Shown: piece by piece, positions 32,295 to 40,221 of the stretch | Layout of the letters: the number at the start of each line of letters is the position of its first letter | Numbering within the stretch: position 1 is the first letter of the stretch | Assembly: GCA_947304585.1 (NCBI GenBank) | Contig: CAMZBI010000006.1 | Location: 18,393-82,392 of the forward strand | Direction of reading: 5' to 3' | DNA length: 64,000 nt | From: an uncultured Clostridia bacterium | GTDB taxonomy: Bacteria > Bacillota > Clostridia > UBA1212 | The notes under the pieces: model-generated | Told to the model about the DNA's origin: nothing | Databases searched by the model: none | Seen by the model: the letters and a program-made list of their open reading frames with translations, nothing else | Made by a program: the position numbers and the translations under genes

Positions 32295-34106
32295 GTGAAG
32301 AAAAGTTTTTCCGCTTTTGCGGCCGTTCTCATAGCCGTTCTGACGTTTTTTTCGTTTTCCGGAGTAGGCGCTTTTGCCGAAGATGACGTTGCAGGGGAAA
32401 TAACGTTCTATTCCCAAAACTTTGAAAGCTACGAGGCATCCGCCGGCGCCACCGAGGAGTACGTTTTCAATGACGCCAAGGGCAACAAACCTGCAGGCTT
32501 CAACGAGTTCATCGGAGACGGTGAAAGGAGCGGCGCGATCATCAGTGCGGACAGGATCGGCGGGTCGAAGTCTCTGAGACTCATGCGTTACGACGGCGGC
32601 GTTGCCGATATGCGTATAACGGGGCTCAATCTTGCAGCGCTCGGGGAGGGGTCAAGGATATCCTTCTCGTTCAAGTTTATGTACAAAACCCTGGGAAATT
32701 ACGGCTTTTCCGTGCTTCTCGCGGGCATTCCGGAGTCCACCCACGTTGAGGATTACGGCGGAGGCGTCAGAAACATTTTCTCTTCGGGAACCGACGATGC
32801 GACCGGAAAGGACGTTCTCTATGCTGTCAATCTTGAGGGCGGATCCGTTGTGGTGACGGACGAACTCCATGCCGACACCGAGTATACCGTTGAGACCGTC
32901 TTTACCTCTGGCAGCGATGAGTTTGTCGTCTTTATCAACGGCGAGCGCATTGGCGATTTCAAGTACATCGGAAAAATGACCAATATCACGGCCATCAGAT
33001 TTGACTGCCACGACTGGGCCGAGGAGAACGACATCTCCCGCTCCCAGAAGGGAAGCTGCCACGTCAACGAGGTCTATTTTGACGATATCAGACTTGCTGC
33101 TACACCGAACGGACAGGCCTCGGAGCAGTCCAATAAACTGTTCAAGTTTAACAGCGAGGACTTTTGCTTCTATGACGATTTCGAGATCATGTTCGCAGGA
33201 GACGAATACGAGCAGCCCAATGCCGAATCGGACACGTTCACGTATATGGGCGAGCTTCCGTTCCTGCAGTCTTCCGGTTCGCCCTTTGTCAATGCCTTCT
33301 CTTACGTGATGCCGACGGATACCGACAGCGACTTTGAGGGGATCGCTCTTGCCGCCAAAGATTTTCTGGACATGAGGTTCTGGATGATCCTGGCGCCGGA
33401 CGATGCGGAGGCAGATATTCTTGTCTATTTTACGATAAAAGTTAAGGACTTGAAGGGATGCTTTGACCTTTGCGTCACAAACAGGACAGAGGAGGCCACC
33501 TCCACCGACAGCACGGACAGGGGCGGAATGGTTATAAGACTCGAGCCGCTTCAGGACGGCAAGGTCGCGTTGATGAACGCCGCCCGCCAATACGTTGGCA
33601 CGATCGAAAAGGACAAAACGGTCACACTTGGGGCCGGATTCTTTATGGACACGCAGGACTACGTGATCTTCCTTGACGGAGAGATGGTGAAGGGCAGTAT
33701 GTCGTATTACCCGGAAAGTTTTCACGGCGCCAGCGCTCTCCGTTTAGATCTTGAGGGCACCGGAAGCGAGGTCGTATTCGACGACATATCTATAGATTAC
33801 GGCGAGCTCGAAGAGATCTCCGGAGAACCTGCAACGGAGGAGCCTGAGTCCACGCCCGAACCCACTGAGCCGGCAACAGAGGAACCGACAGAGGCGCCAA
33901 CGGAGGAACCGACGCCAAAGCCTGAGGACGAGCCCACTGCCGCTCCGGAAACCGCTTCCCAGCCTACAGCAGAAGAGCCCCATGAAGATCCCACCGAAGC
34001 TCCCAAGCAGAACAAAGGCTGCGGCGAAATCGTTACGCCGGCAATCGCGGTCATTTTTGCCGGAGTTGCATTGATTCCGATGTCTTGCAGGAAGAAAAAG
34101 GGTTGA
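32295..34106 (+). CDS. Secreted surface protein with two LamG-like segments, Pro/Thr/Glu-rich stalk and C-terminal membrane anchor
   Basis: GTG start after AAGGAGG; signal peptide; stalk 'ATEEPESTPEPTEPATEEPTEAPTEEPTPKPEDEP'; C-terminus CGEIVTPAIAVIFAGVALIPMSCRKKKG. Confidence 0.8.
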   Translation: MKKSFSAFAAVLIAVLTFFSFSGVGAFAEDDVAGEITFYSQNFESYEASAGATEEYVFNDAKGNKPAGFNEFIGDGERSGAIISADRIGGSKSLRLMRYDGGVADMRITGLNLAALGEGSRISFSFKFMYKTLGNYGFSVLLAGIPESTHVEDYGGGVRNIFSSGTDDATGKDVLYAVNLEGGSVVVTDELHADTEYTVETVFTSGSDEFVVFINGERIGDFKYIGKMTNITAIRFDCHDWAEENDISRSQKGSCHVNEVYFDDIRLAATPNGQASEQSNKLFKFNSEDFCFYDDFEIMFAGDEYEQPNAESDTFTYMGELPFLQSSGSPFVNAFSYVMPTDTDSDFEGIALAAKDFLDMRFWMILAPDDAEADILVYFTIKVKDLKGCFDLCVTNRTEEATSTDSTDRGGMVIRLEPLQDGKVALMNAARQYVGTIEKDKTVTLGAGFFMDTQDYVIFLDGEMVKGSMSYYPESFHGASALRLDLEGTGSEVVFDDISIDYGELEEISGEPATEEPESTPEPTEPATEEPTEAPTEEPTPKPEDEPTAAPETASQPTAEEPHEDPTEAPKQNKGCGEIVTPAIAVIFAGVALIPMSCRKKKG

Positions 34107-34148
34107 GGGACAGAAGGGCAGTATCTTGAAAAGCATTATATTTAACAC

Positions 34149-34177
34149 GAAAACCACGCAACTCCCGCGTGGTTTTC
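34149..34177. terminator. Terminator hairpin
   Basis: GAAAACCACGC...GCGTGGTTTTC. Confidence 0.7.
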
Positions 34178-34208
34178 TGCAATTGTGATCATGTTATACG
34201 TCAATTCT

Positions 34209-34949
34209 TCAGTCGTCCGACACAATGTTGACCTCGCCCATCTGGTTCTTGACCCTAATAACGATCGTCCGGGTGGTGTTTTCTCCGTCGGGACGGCAGT
34301 TAACGGCGCCCATCGAAACGTCGGAACTGAGATCCACGTGCCAGCTTCTGGGAATGTGGACCCGGGTCTCGCCCATCTGGTTCACAAGGTTCAGGCTCAG
34401 GGTTCCCTCGGTGTCCCCGGTGTCCGTGTTCTGGTAGAAGACCGTGAGCTCGCCAAGCTGGTTGATCAGGTTGACGCCTGGCTGGGTCGAAGCGTCCACG
34501 TAGTAGATGTGGCTGCCCAACTTGAAATTGACCGGGTCGCTTGAATCCGAACTCCCGTATGTCACGGTTTCCTTGCCCTTTGAGCCGTTCTTGGAGAAAA
34601 ACTGCTTCGCCTTCGGCCGAAAAATGATCCACACAGCGGCGTCAAGCAGCACCGCGGCCAAAATTATGTACCAGTTGTTGACAAAATCGGGGCTTTTGCC
34701 AATGGCATTGCCGATCTCCTTCTCAAAGAGCATGAATCCAAGCCCCAGAGGTATGAACAGGCTGAGGCGATTGGCAAGTGTCTTGCTGAAGGCAACCTTT
34801 TTTATGATCCAGTAGAGCAGGGCCGCGGCCAGGAACCATTTCCACAGCGGGATCGCGAACACCGCAAGCTCAGGCATGAAGGCGTAAAACAGAAGGCCTA
34901 CGCCGGCAATCAGTACAAGTATTCCAAATATTATCGCACCGTTTTTCAT
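34209..34949 (-). CDS. LiaF-like / cell-wall-active antibiotics response membrane protein
   Basis: Four TM helices plus repeated 'NLINQLGELTVF / NLVNQMGETRVHIPRSWHVDLSSDVSMGAVNC / VKNQMGEVNI' C-terminal motifs. Confidence 0.75.
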   Translation of the reverse strand: MKNGAIIFGILVLIAGVGLLFYAFMPELAVFAIPLWKWFLAAALLYWIIKKVAFSKTLANRLSLFIPLGLGFMLFEKEIGNAIGKSPDFVNNWYIILAAVLLDAAVWIIFRPKAKQFFSKNGSKGKETVTYGSSDSSDPVNFKLGSHIYYVDASTQPGVNLINQLGELTVFYQNTDTGDTEGTLSLNLVNQMGETRVHIPRSWHVDLSSDVSMGAVNCRPDGENTTRTIVIRVKNQMGEVNIVSDD

Positions 34950-35461
34950 TTCAGTATCATCCTCATTTCTTCAAGTTTTTCGCGGAAGGGTCTGTAGTAC
35001 ATCCGCGAGATGTAGACCTGTTTTGGCGTTGTCGCAAAACCGACGCAGCAGGGGCCCGTGAGCTCACGCTTCAGCCAGCTGACCGCCTCAAGGTTCAGAA
35101 TGCAGGTCTTCGACACCCGCATAAAGTTCTTCGGCAAGACCTCCTCCAGCTCGTAAAGCTTCATATCCGAGCAGTAGATCCGCTTGGCGGTGTGGGCCGT
35201 TACGCTACCGCCGTCAGTCTCGAAAAAGAGCAGCTCGCCAACGTTCACCAGGTGCTCCTCATCGCCAATGCAAAGGGACAGCTTCCGCAAAGCCGTGCCT
35301 GCCCCGCCTGTCTCGAGCAGCTCCTGCAGTTTAAGAATTTCCGGCGTGAGTTTCCTGCAGCGGATGACCACTTCCTCGGGCCCGTCGGGATCAACTTCGA
35401 TTTTTATTTTTCCGGTTATCCCGTTTAAGGTCGTATCGTTCACTGCCTGAACCTCCGTCAT
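34946..35461 (-). CDS. LytTR-family DNA-binding regulator
   Basis: LFFETDGGSVTAHTAKRIYCSDMKLYELEEVLPKNFMRVSKTCILNLEAVSWL; overlaps start of LiaF-like gene. Confidence 0.92.
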   Translation of the reverse strand: MTEVQAVNDTTLNGITGKIKIEVDPDGPEEVVIRCRKLTPEILKLQELLETGGAGTALRKLSLCIGDEEHLVNVGELLFFETDGGSVTAHTAKRIYCSDMKLYELEEVLPKNFMRVSKTCILNLEAVSWLKRELTGPCCVGFATTPKQVYISRMYYRPFREKLEEMRMILK

Positions 35462-35569
35462 TGTCTAAGCGGGCGGTGTCTCTTCGCCGGTTTTGCTGCC
35501 GCCCTGGGATGATTGTAAAAGAGTGCTGTTCTGTTGTCAATACCCTGAGAAGTAAGTGGTAGAAAAGGG

Positions 35570-35680
35570 GAGGTGAGTGGTGCGGAGTTGCGGCGCAAAA
35601 CTCCTCAGCTCCGCAAGTGATGCGCGCAAGCGTCGTTGCTACGCAGTGCACAAATGATAGATAATAGTGAACAACGAATC
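35570..35680. repeat. Short hairpin-module repeat (same family as 21540-21920)
   Basis: 'GGAGTTGCGGCGCAAAACTCC..AGCTCCGCAAGTGATGCGCGCAAGCG...GATAATAGTGAACAACG'. Confidence 0.5.
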
Positions 35681-35683
35681 TCC

Positions 35684-35712
35684 TTGACAAGCAATGCAGA
35701 ATCGAGTACTAT
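35684..35712 (+). promoter_or_regulatory. Promoter of small antisense RNA
   Basis: TTGACA - 17 nt - TACTAT. Confidence 0.8.
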
Positions 35713-35718
35713 ACTAAC

Positions 35719-35803
35719 GAAGGGACACCGATGACGGTTGCTCCAATAGTTTGGTTATGAACTAACCGCCTTATTTGGGTAGCAGGCGGTTAGTTCTTTT
35801 TTT
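35719..35803 (+). ncRNA. Predicted type I antitoxin small RNA ending at intrinsic terminator
   Basis: Promoter 35684-35712; terminator GAACTAACCGCC(35759-35770)/GGCGGTTAGTTC(35785-35796) followed by T-run. Confidence 0.65.
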
Positions 35804-35915
35804 ACTTTTTTATGATTTTTACGATAAGTGTCACAATACTGACTATAAGCGTCAGCATTGCAATCAAGTCCGTAAATGAAACCATGTCAGTTTCGGTGCT
35901 TTTGGTTTTGTTCAT
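35802..35915 (-). CDS. Small hydrophobic holin-like/type I toxin peptide (37 aa)
   Basis: MNKTKSTETDMVSFTDLIAMLTLIVSIVTLIVKIIKK* with AAAGGAGG RBS; single TM helix and Lys-rich tail; not in the ORF track because it is <60 aa. Confidence 0.75.
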   Translation of the reverse strand: MNKTKSTETDMVSFTDLIAMLTLIVSIVTLIVKIIKK

Positions 35916-36214
35916 AGGCACCGCCTCCTTTCTCGAAGCCTCGAGTGGAGGGAAAAGAAACTTTTTAGCTCCACTCGTAAGAATGGAGCAACCGCCACCG
36001 TTATGGTGTCCCCCGGGTCGAATTAGTGACCGTGATTATTGTATCATTTCAGTTCACGACAATCATTCACAAAAGTGTTTCCAAAAATGTCGAATCGGTT
36101 TGTTCACCTAAATATGCGTTTAATTTCGTGTTATTGCGATTTTCCTTTTCCGCTGTGTTTTTCAGCTTTTCTCAATCTTTTAAAAACTGCGAACAAATTT
36201 AAAAATGCCGAATG

Positions 36215-36330
36215 GAAGTTGACAATTAATAGTAATCAGCGAAGAGTGAATATTATAGTGAAACTGCGCGGATCGCGACTCAGTCGCACCGCACAGCAAC
36301 CACTGTCCACTGTTCACTGGTAACTGTTCA
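36215..36330. repeat. Degenerate hairpin-module repeat fragment
   Basis: 'GTTGACAATTAATAGTAATCAG...CACTGTTCACTGGTAACTGTTCACTGCG' shares linker words with 21540-21920. Confidence 0.45.
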
Positions 36331-36332
36331 CT

Positions 36333-36402
36333 GCGTTGAAATCGTGCGCTAAAAGCGTCCTAAGTGTGATTTCAACGCCTTAAATGCGCACGATTTCAAC
36401 GC
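36333..36402. repeat. 17-bp perfect inverted repeat spanning the 3' end of the isomerase-like gene
   Basis: GCGTTGAAATCGTGCGC (36333-36349) and GCGCACGATTTCAACGC (36386-36402), plus third partial copy GATTTCAACGC at 36369-36379. Confidence 0.9.
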
Positions 36403-37819
36403 CCAGCGCTTCCGCAATCTTCACGATCGTCCCGGCCTTGTGGCCGATGCCAAGAGCATAGTGGTGTGTCGGACCTTCCATGACCCAGCGCTTCACGAAT
36501 TCCCTGGTGTCCGGCGGGAAGAAGCCTCTTGTGTTGGTGTTGCCGGTGGGCGGGATGGGGCCGTGTTTCGACTCACCTTCGCCGACCACAAACTTGAAGC
36601 CTGTCCGGGTCTGGGTCAGACCCAGTATGGTGATGGGGCCCTCTTTCAGCTTGAACTCAACGGAGGCGCCGGAGCCGGGCTTGCCATGGAACTTTTTGAG
36701 ACTTCGAAGGACCGGCTTTCCCTCGGCAACCGCGATGTGGTGGGGGCCGTCGTGACCAACAAAAATGAAGTTTTCGTCAAAATCAAAGGGGTGGAATTCG
36801 GCGAAACTGCCGCCCATGCCAAGTCTGTCCATAATGAACATGGCAATCAGGGTCTTGATGTCGAATTCGCCGCACATGGGGATGCCCTTGGCGTTGAGGA
36901 TGGAATTGCCGGCGATGAAGGAACTCACAAGGTCCCGCTGAGGGGAGCCGGGGAGGCCGTTGTAGTAGTAGGCGAGGCCCGAAAGGTCGTATTCCTTGAC
37001 GAATTTTGAGAGGGTGACGGCGGTTCTGGAGGCTTTTTCCAGGTCCTTTTCGGTAAGTTTTTCGGTAATCGGGTCTGAGACCGGGTCAGGGGTGTCAAAA
37101 GTCTCAAGGATCAGCTGCCTCATCGAAGCGGTTTCCGCTTCTGTCACGGTCTCGCTGACCTTCAGTATATCGTCGATCTCCAGCAGGGGGACGTGGACCC
37201 CGAAGGCGGCGGCAATTGCCGTGGGGTCTGCATGCATGTCGTACATCGATTCCAGCACGTGGCCGATGAGGCCGAAGCGGGCGCCCCGGAGGCTGTGGAG
37301 CACGTTGGCGATGTCGCACCATTCCCTGATCTCAGCCAATGCCTTTTGATCGCCGTGAAGCTTGCCGATGATCACGTCCGAGATCTTCTTGCCCATTCGC
37401 ACCGTAACGCCGGTAAACTCGGGAACGGAGCAGATGCAGTCGTTTTCAAGCTGTTCTCTTGTGTTGGCGGTTGTGTAGTCAAGGTGACTCTTGGGCTGGA
37501 GGGCGATCAGCACCACCGGAACTTCAGCCTCCCTCATAATTGGGGCGAAGACGGAGGAAGTGGCGTAGGTCAGCATGTTGCAGAAAAGAACGTCGACCCC
37601 GTCGCTTTTCGCTTTGCGGGACACCTCGAAGGCTTTGGCGTTGGAGTCCACCATTCCGTAGTCAAAAATCTCTGCGCCAAAAGACGCGACCGTGCACTTG
37701 AGTTCCTCATGGTACTTCATGAGGCTGTCCAAAAGGCCTTCAAACTGGTCCCAGTAGACGCTGTGGCCAACGCCAAAGAGTCCGATCCTTGCCGGCTCCG
37801 TTTTAATCCGTTCGATCAT
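36380..37819 (-). CDS. L-arabinose/L-fucose isomerase-family protein
   Basis: IGLFGVGHSVYWDQFEGLLDSL..., CGEFDIKTLIAMFIMDRLGMGGSFAEFHPFDFDENFIFVGHDGPHHIA. Confidence 0.85.
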   Translation of the reverse strand: MIERIKTEPARIGLFGVGHSVYWDQFEGLLDSLMKYHEELKCTVASFGAEIFDYGMVDSNAKAFEVSRKAKSDGVDVLFCNMLTYATSSVFAPIMREAEVPVVLIALQPKSHLDYTTANTREQLENDCICSVPEFTGVTVRMGKKISDVIIGKLHGDQKALAEIREWCDIANVLHSLRGARFGLIGHVLESMYDMHADPTAIAAAFGVHVPLLEIDDILKVSETVTEAETASMRQLILETFDTPDPVSDPITEKLTEKDLEKASRTAVTLSKFVKEYDLSGLAYYYNGLPGSPQRDLVSSFIAGNSILNAKGIPMCGEFDIKTLIAMFIMDRLGMGGSFAEFHPFDFDENFIFVGHDGPHHIAVAEGKPVLRSLKKFHGKPGSGASVEFKLKEGPITILGLTQTRTGFKFVVGEGESKHGPIPPTGNTNTRGFFPPDTREFVKRWVMEGPTHHYALGIGHKAGTIVKIAEALGVEIVRI

Positions 37820-37822
37820 TTT

Positions 37823-39007
37823 TTACCTTCCTTTACGCAAAATGTCGTAGAATGTATTTCTGAGAGGCGCGATAAAAGCGTCATGGTTTGCAGGCGAGTG
37901 CTGGTGCATGTACAAAAACCACACACCGTCATTCGGCGACACAAAGAACCAGGTGCCGAGAGCTCCCGACCAGCCCCATTCGCCAATGGCCCCCGAAGAA
38001 GCTTCCTTGTCCTGGACTCTGACGCCAAGCCCGAAGGTGTGCTCCGGACCGGAGATGGAGGGATCGCCGTGGGGGTCGTTGTAGCAGGCCCGCTGGGAGG
38101 CGGTGAGGGCAGGAGTGACCATTTGCCGGATCGTCTCAGGCTTCAGAAGGCCTTTTGAAGGCGCCAGCATTTCCGCCAAAAACAGGGCATAATCCCTTGC
38201 GGTGCCCACAAGTCCCGAGCCGCCGGAGAAGACACCGAAATCTTCCGTTCCTTCAAATGCGGGTATCGGAACCGGTCTCGGGGGCAGGGGAATGTTTACG
38301 TATCTTCCGTTTATAAAGGCGGTGTTTTCCGCAAGTCTCGGCCTTAGCTCCGCCGGCAGTTTCTGGAAGAAAAAAGTCTCCTTCATGCCAAGGGGCCCGA
38401 AAATATGGTTTTCAAAATACTCGTCAAGCCTTTCCTCCGACAATATCTCAACAACAGCGCCAAGGACGTCGTGGGAGAGCCCGTAAAGATATTTCGCTCC
38501 CGGGTCAAAGGAGAGGGGAATACCTGCGATCTCTTTGGCAAATCCAACGGTGTCAAGGCCCTTGCCGGTCTTCAGTTTTTCACGCCAACTCTCCGCAAAT
38601 GCAGCGGCCTTTCCGCTTCCGTCGGTGAGAAAATACGAAAGGCCGGAGGTCATGGTGAGGAGATTCCAAACTGTGATCTTCTCTGAGGCGGGCCTTTCAT
38701 GGCCGTTTTCCCACACGGTGACGTTATTAAACTCGGGAATGAATTCATCGAGGTCGGCACCAAGATCCAGCAAGCCTTTTTCGACCAGCTGGAGAGCAGC
38801 GGTGACGGTGAAGACTTTGGTCATGGAGTAGAGGTGAAAAAGAGTGTCCGCGCCAACCGGGTCATCAGCTCTTTCGCTTTTGGTTCCCTCGTAGTTCTCA
38901 AAAAAGATGCCATTTCTGTCGCCGCAGAGAAGGGCGTTCCCCGACGAAAAGCCCCGGTCGATTATCCTTTTTTGTTCTTCTGCAAGTCTTTTCCAGTCGT
39001 GATCCAT
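37823..39007 (-). CDS. Serine hydrolase, class C beta-lactamase fold
   Basis: LYSMTKVFTV (SxxK), YGLSHDVLG (YxL/YxN-like), start at 39007. Confidence 0.9.
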   Translation of the reverse strand: MDHDWKRLAEEQKRIIDRGFSSGNALLCGDRNGIFFENYEGTKSERADDPVGADTLFHLYSMTKVFTVTAALQLVEKGLLDLGADLDEFIPEFNNVTVWENGHERPASEKITVWNLLTMTSGLSYFLTDGSGKAAAFAESWREKLKTGKGLDTVGFAKEIAGIPLSFDPGAKYLYGLSHDVLGAVVEILSEERLDEYFENHIFGPLGMKETFFFQKLPAELRPRLAENTAFINGRYVNIPLPPRPVPIPAFEGTEDFGVFSGGSGLVGTARDYALFLAEMLAPSKGLLKPETIRQMVTPALTASQRACYNDPHGDPSISGPEHTFGLGVRVQDKEASSGAIGEWGWSGALGTWFFVSPNDGVWFLYMHQHSPANHDAFIAPLRNTFYDILRKGR

Positions 39008-39173
39008 TGTTCCGTCCCGATTTCGGCAGGCTAAAGCATCAACTGAAGCCTCAGCCAAAGCGCCAATAAAGCTTTTGAAATTTTACCACCGGATCTTCCC
39101 ACTGTCAATTTTAACGGGGTCACAGGTGCCAAAAAGACAGGCGACAAGGTCAGGCACCAAAGCAAATCCTTTG

Positions 39174-39202
39174 TTGACTTTACTTAACTAAAGTGTTACA
39201 AT
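39174..39202 (+). promoter_or_regulatory. Promoter of his operon
   Basis: TTGACT - 17 nt - TACAAT. Confidence 0.75.
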
Positions 39203-39282
39203 GAAAACTTGTTCCGCTCCGCAAAAGAAGGAGCGGGACCGTCACAAAACTGACGCCTGACACCAAAGGAGCGACTTTTGAG

Positions 39283-40206
39283 ATGGAGATAGACATTGGC
39301 GTTTTGTCGAAAAGCGAACAGTTGGCGCTGGCTTTGAGAACTCTTTATGCGAAAAAGGGTTATTCCTGCTACCGCATGAGCAGATTCGAGGAGCTGAGCC
39401 TTTACACGGACAACTTGGATTTTCTGGTGTCTCCGGACATTCTGACTTTCACGGACAGAAACGGAAGGCTGAAGGCGCTGAAACCCGACGTCACCCTTTC
39501 CATTGTGAAGAGCAGGGCGGACGATCCGACGGTTTTGGACAGGATCTGCTACAGCGAGAGCGTTTTCCGGGTGCCCAACGAGGCGGATTCCTTCAAGGAG
39601 ATCTCCCAGACCGGGGTGGAGTGCATTGGCAATGTTACGGAGGACGACGTTGCGGAGGTGACCTGCCTTGCCTGCGAGAGCCTGGATATTATTTCGAAAG
39701 ACAATCTGCTTGTGGTCTCCGACCTGGACATCCTGAACAGGCTTATAACGGCGGCTTCGGAGAACGTTGACGTCAGAAAAAAACTTCTCGCCTTTGCAGG
39801 GCAGAAGAACGTTGCCGCAATTAATAAGCTGGCGGGAAGCGGTGAGATTCCGGAAATTATTGGCAAAGGTCTTTCATCCCTGCTTCTCCTCTCCGGCGAA
39901 AACGGCGAGGTGCTTGAGGATCTGAGAAAGATATGCAGCGGGTTTTCCTGGGGCGGTCTTGCGGAGGCTTTTTCGGCCACTGTAAACAAGGTCGAGGAAA
40001 AGCTGGGCAGTGACAGTTCAAAACTCAGGATCGATTTCTCGGTCACCGGCGATCTGAAATATTACAACGGAATCGTCTTCCGGGGATTTGTAAAGGGCAT
40101 CCACACAGGGGTGTTGACCGGCGGAAGATACGACGGTCTTATGGCAAAACTGGGGAAAAAATCAAAGGCCATCGGTTTTGCGGTGAGGACCGACATACTG
40201 AGCTGA
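39283..40206 (+). CDS. hisZ: ATP phosphoribosyltransferase regulatory subunit
   Basis: HisRS-like fold protein directly upstream of short-form hisG; YTDNLDFLVSPDILTFTDRNGRLKALKPDVTLSIVK. Confidence 0.92.
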   Translation: MEIDIGVLSKSEQLALALRTLYAKKGYSCYRMSRFEELSLYTDNLDFLVSPDILTFTDRNGRLKALKPDVTLSIVKSRADDPTVLDRICYSESVFRVPNEADSFKEISQTGVECIGNVTEDDVAEVTCLACESLDIISKDNLLVVSDLDILNRLITAASENVDVRKKLLAFAGQKNVAAINKLAGSGEIPEIIGKGLSSLLLLSGENGEVLEDLRKICSGFSWGGLAEAFSATVNKVEEKLGSDSSKLRIDFSVTGDLKYYNGIVFRGFVKGIHTGVLTGGRYDGLMAKLGKKSKAIGFAVRTDILS

Positions 40207-40221
40207 CCGGGGGAGGGAGTT

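Noticed and set aside
39121-39170. GGTGCC...GGCACC inverted repeat upstream of his promoter
   Set aside because: Short 6-bp arms in a region resembling degenerate repeat debris; no T-box or HisR operator recognised.
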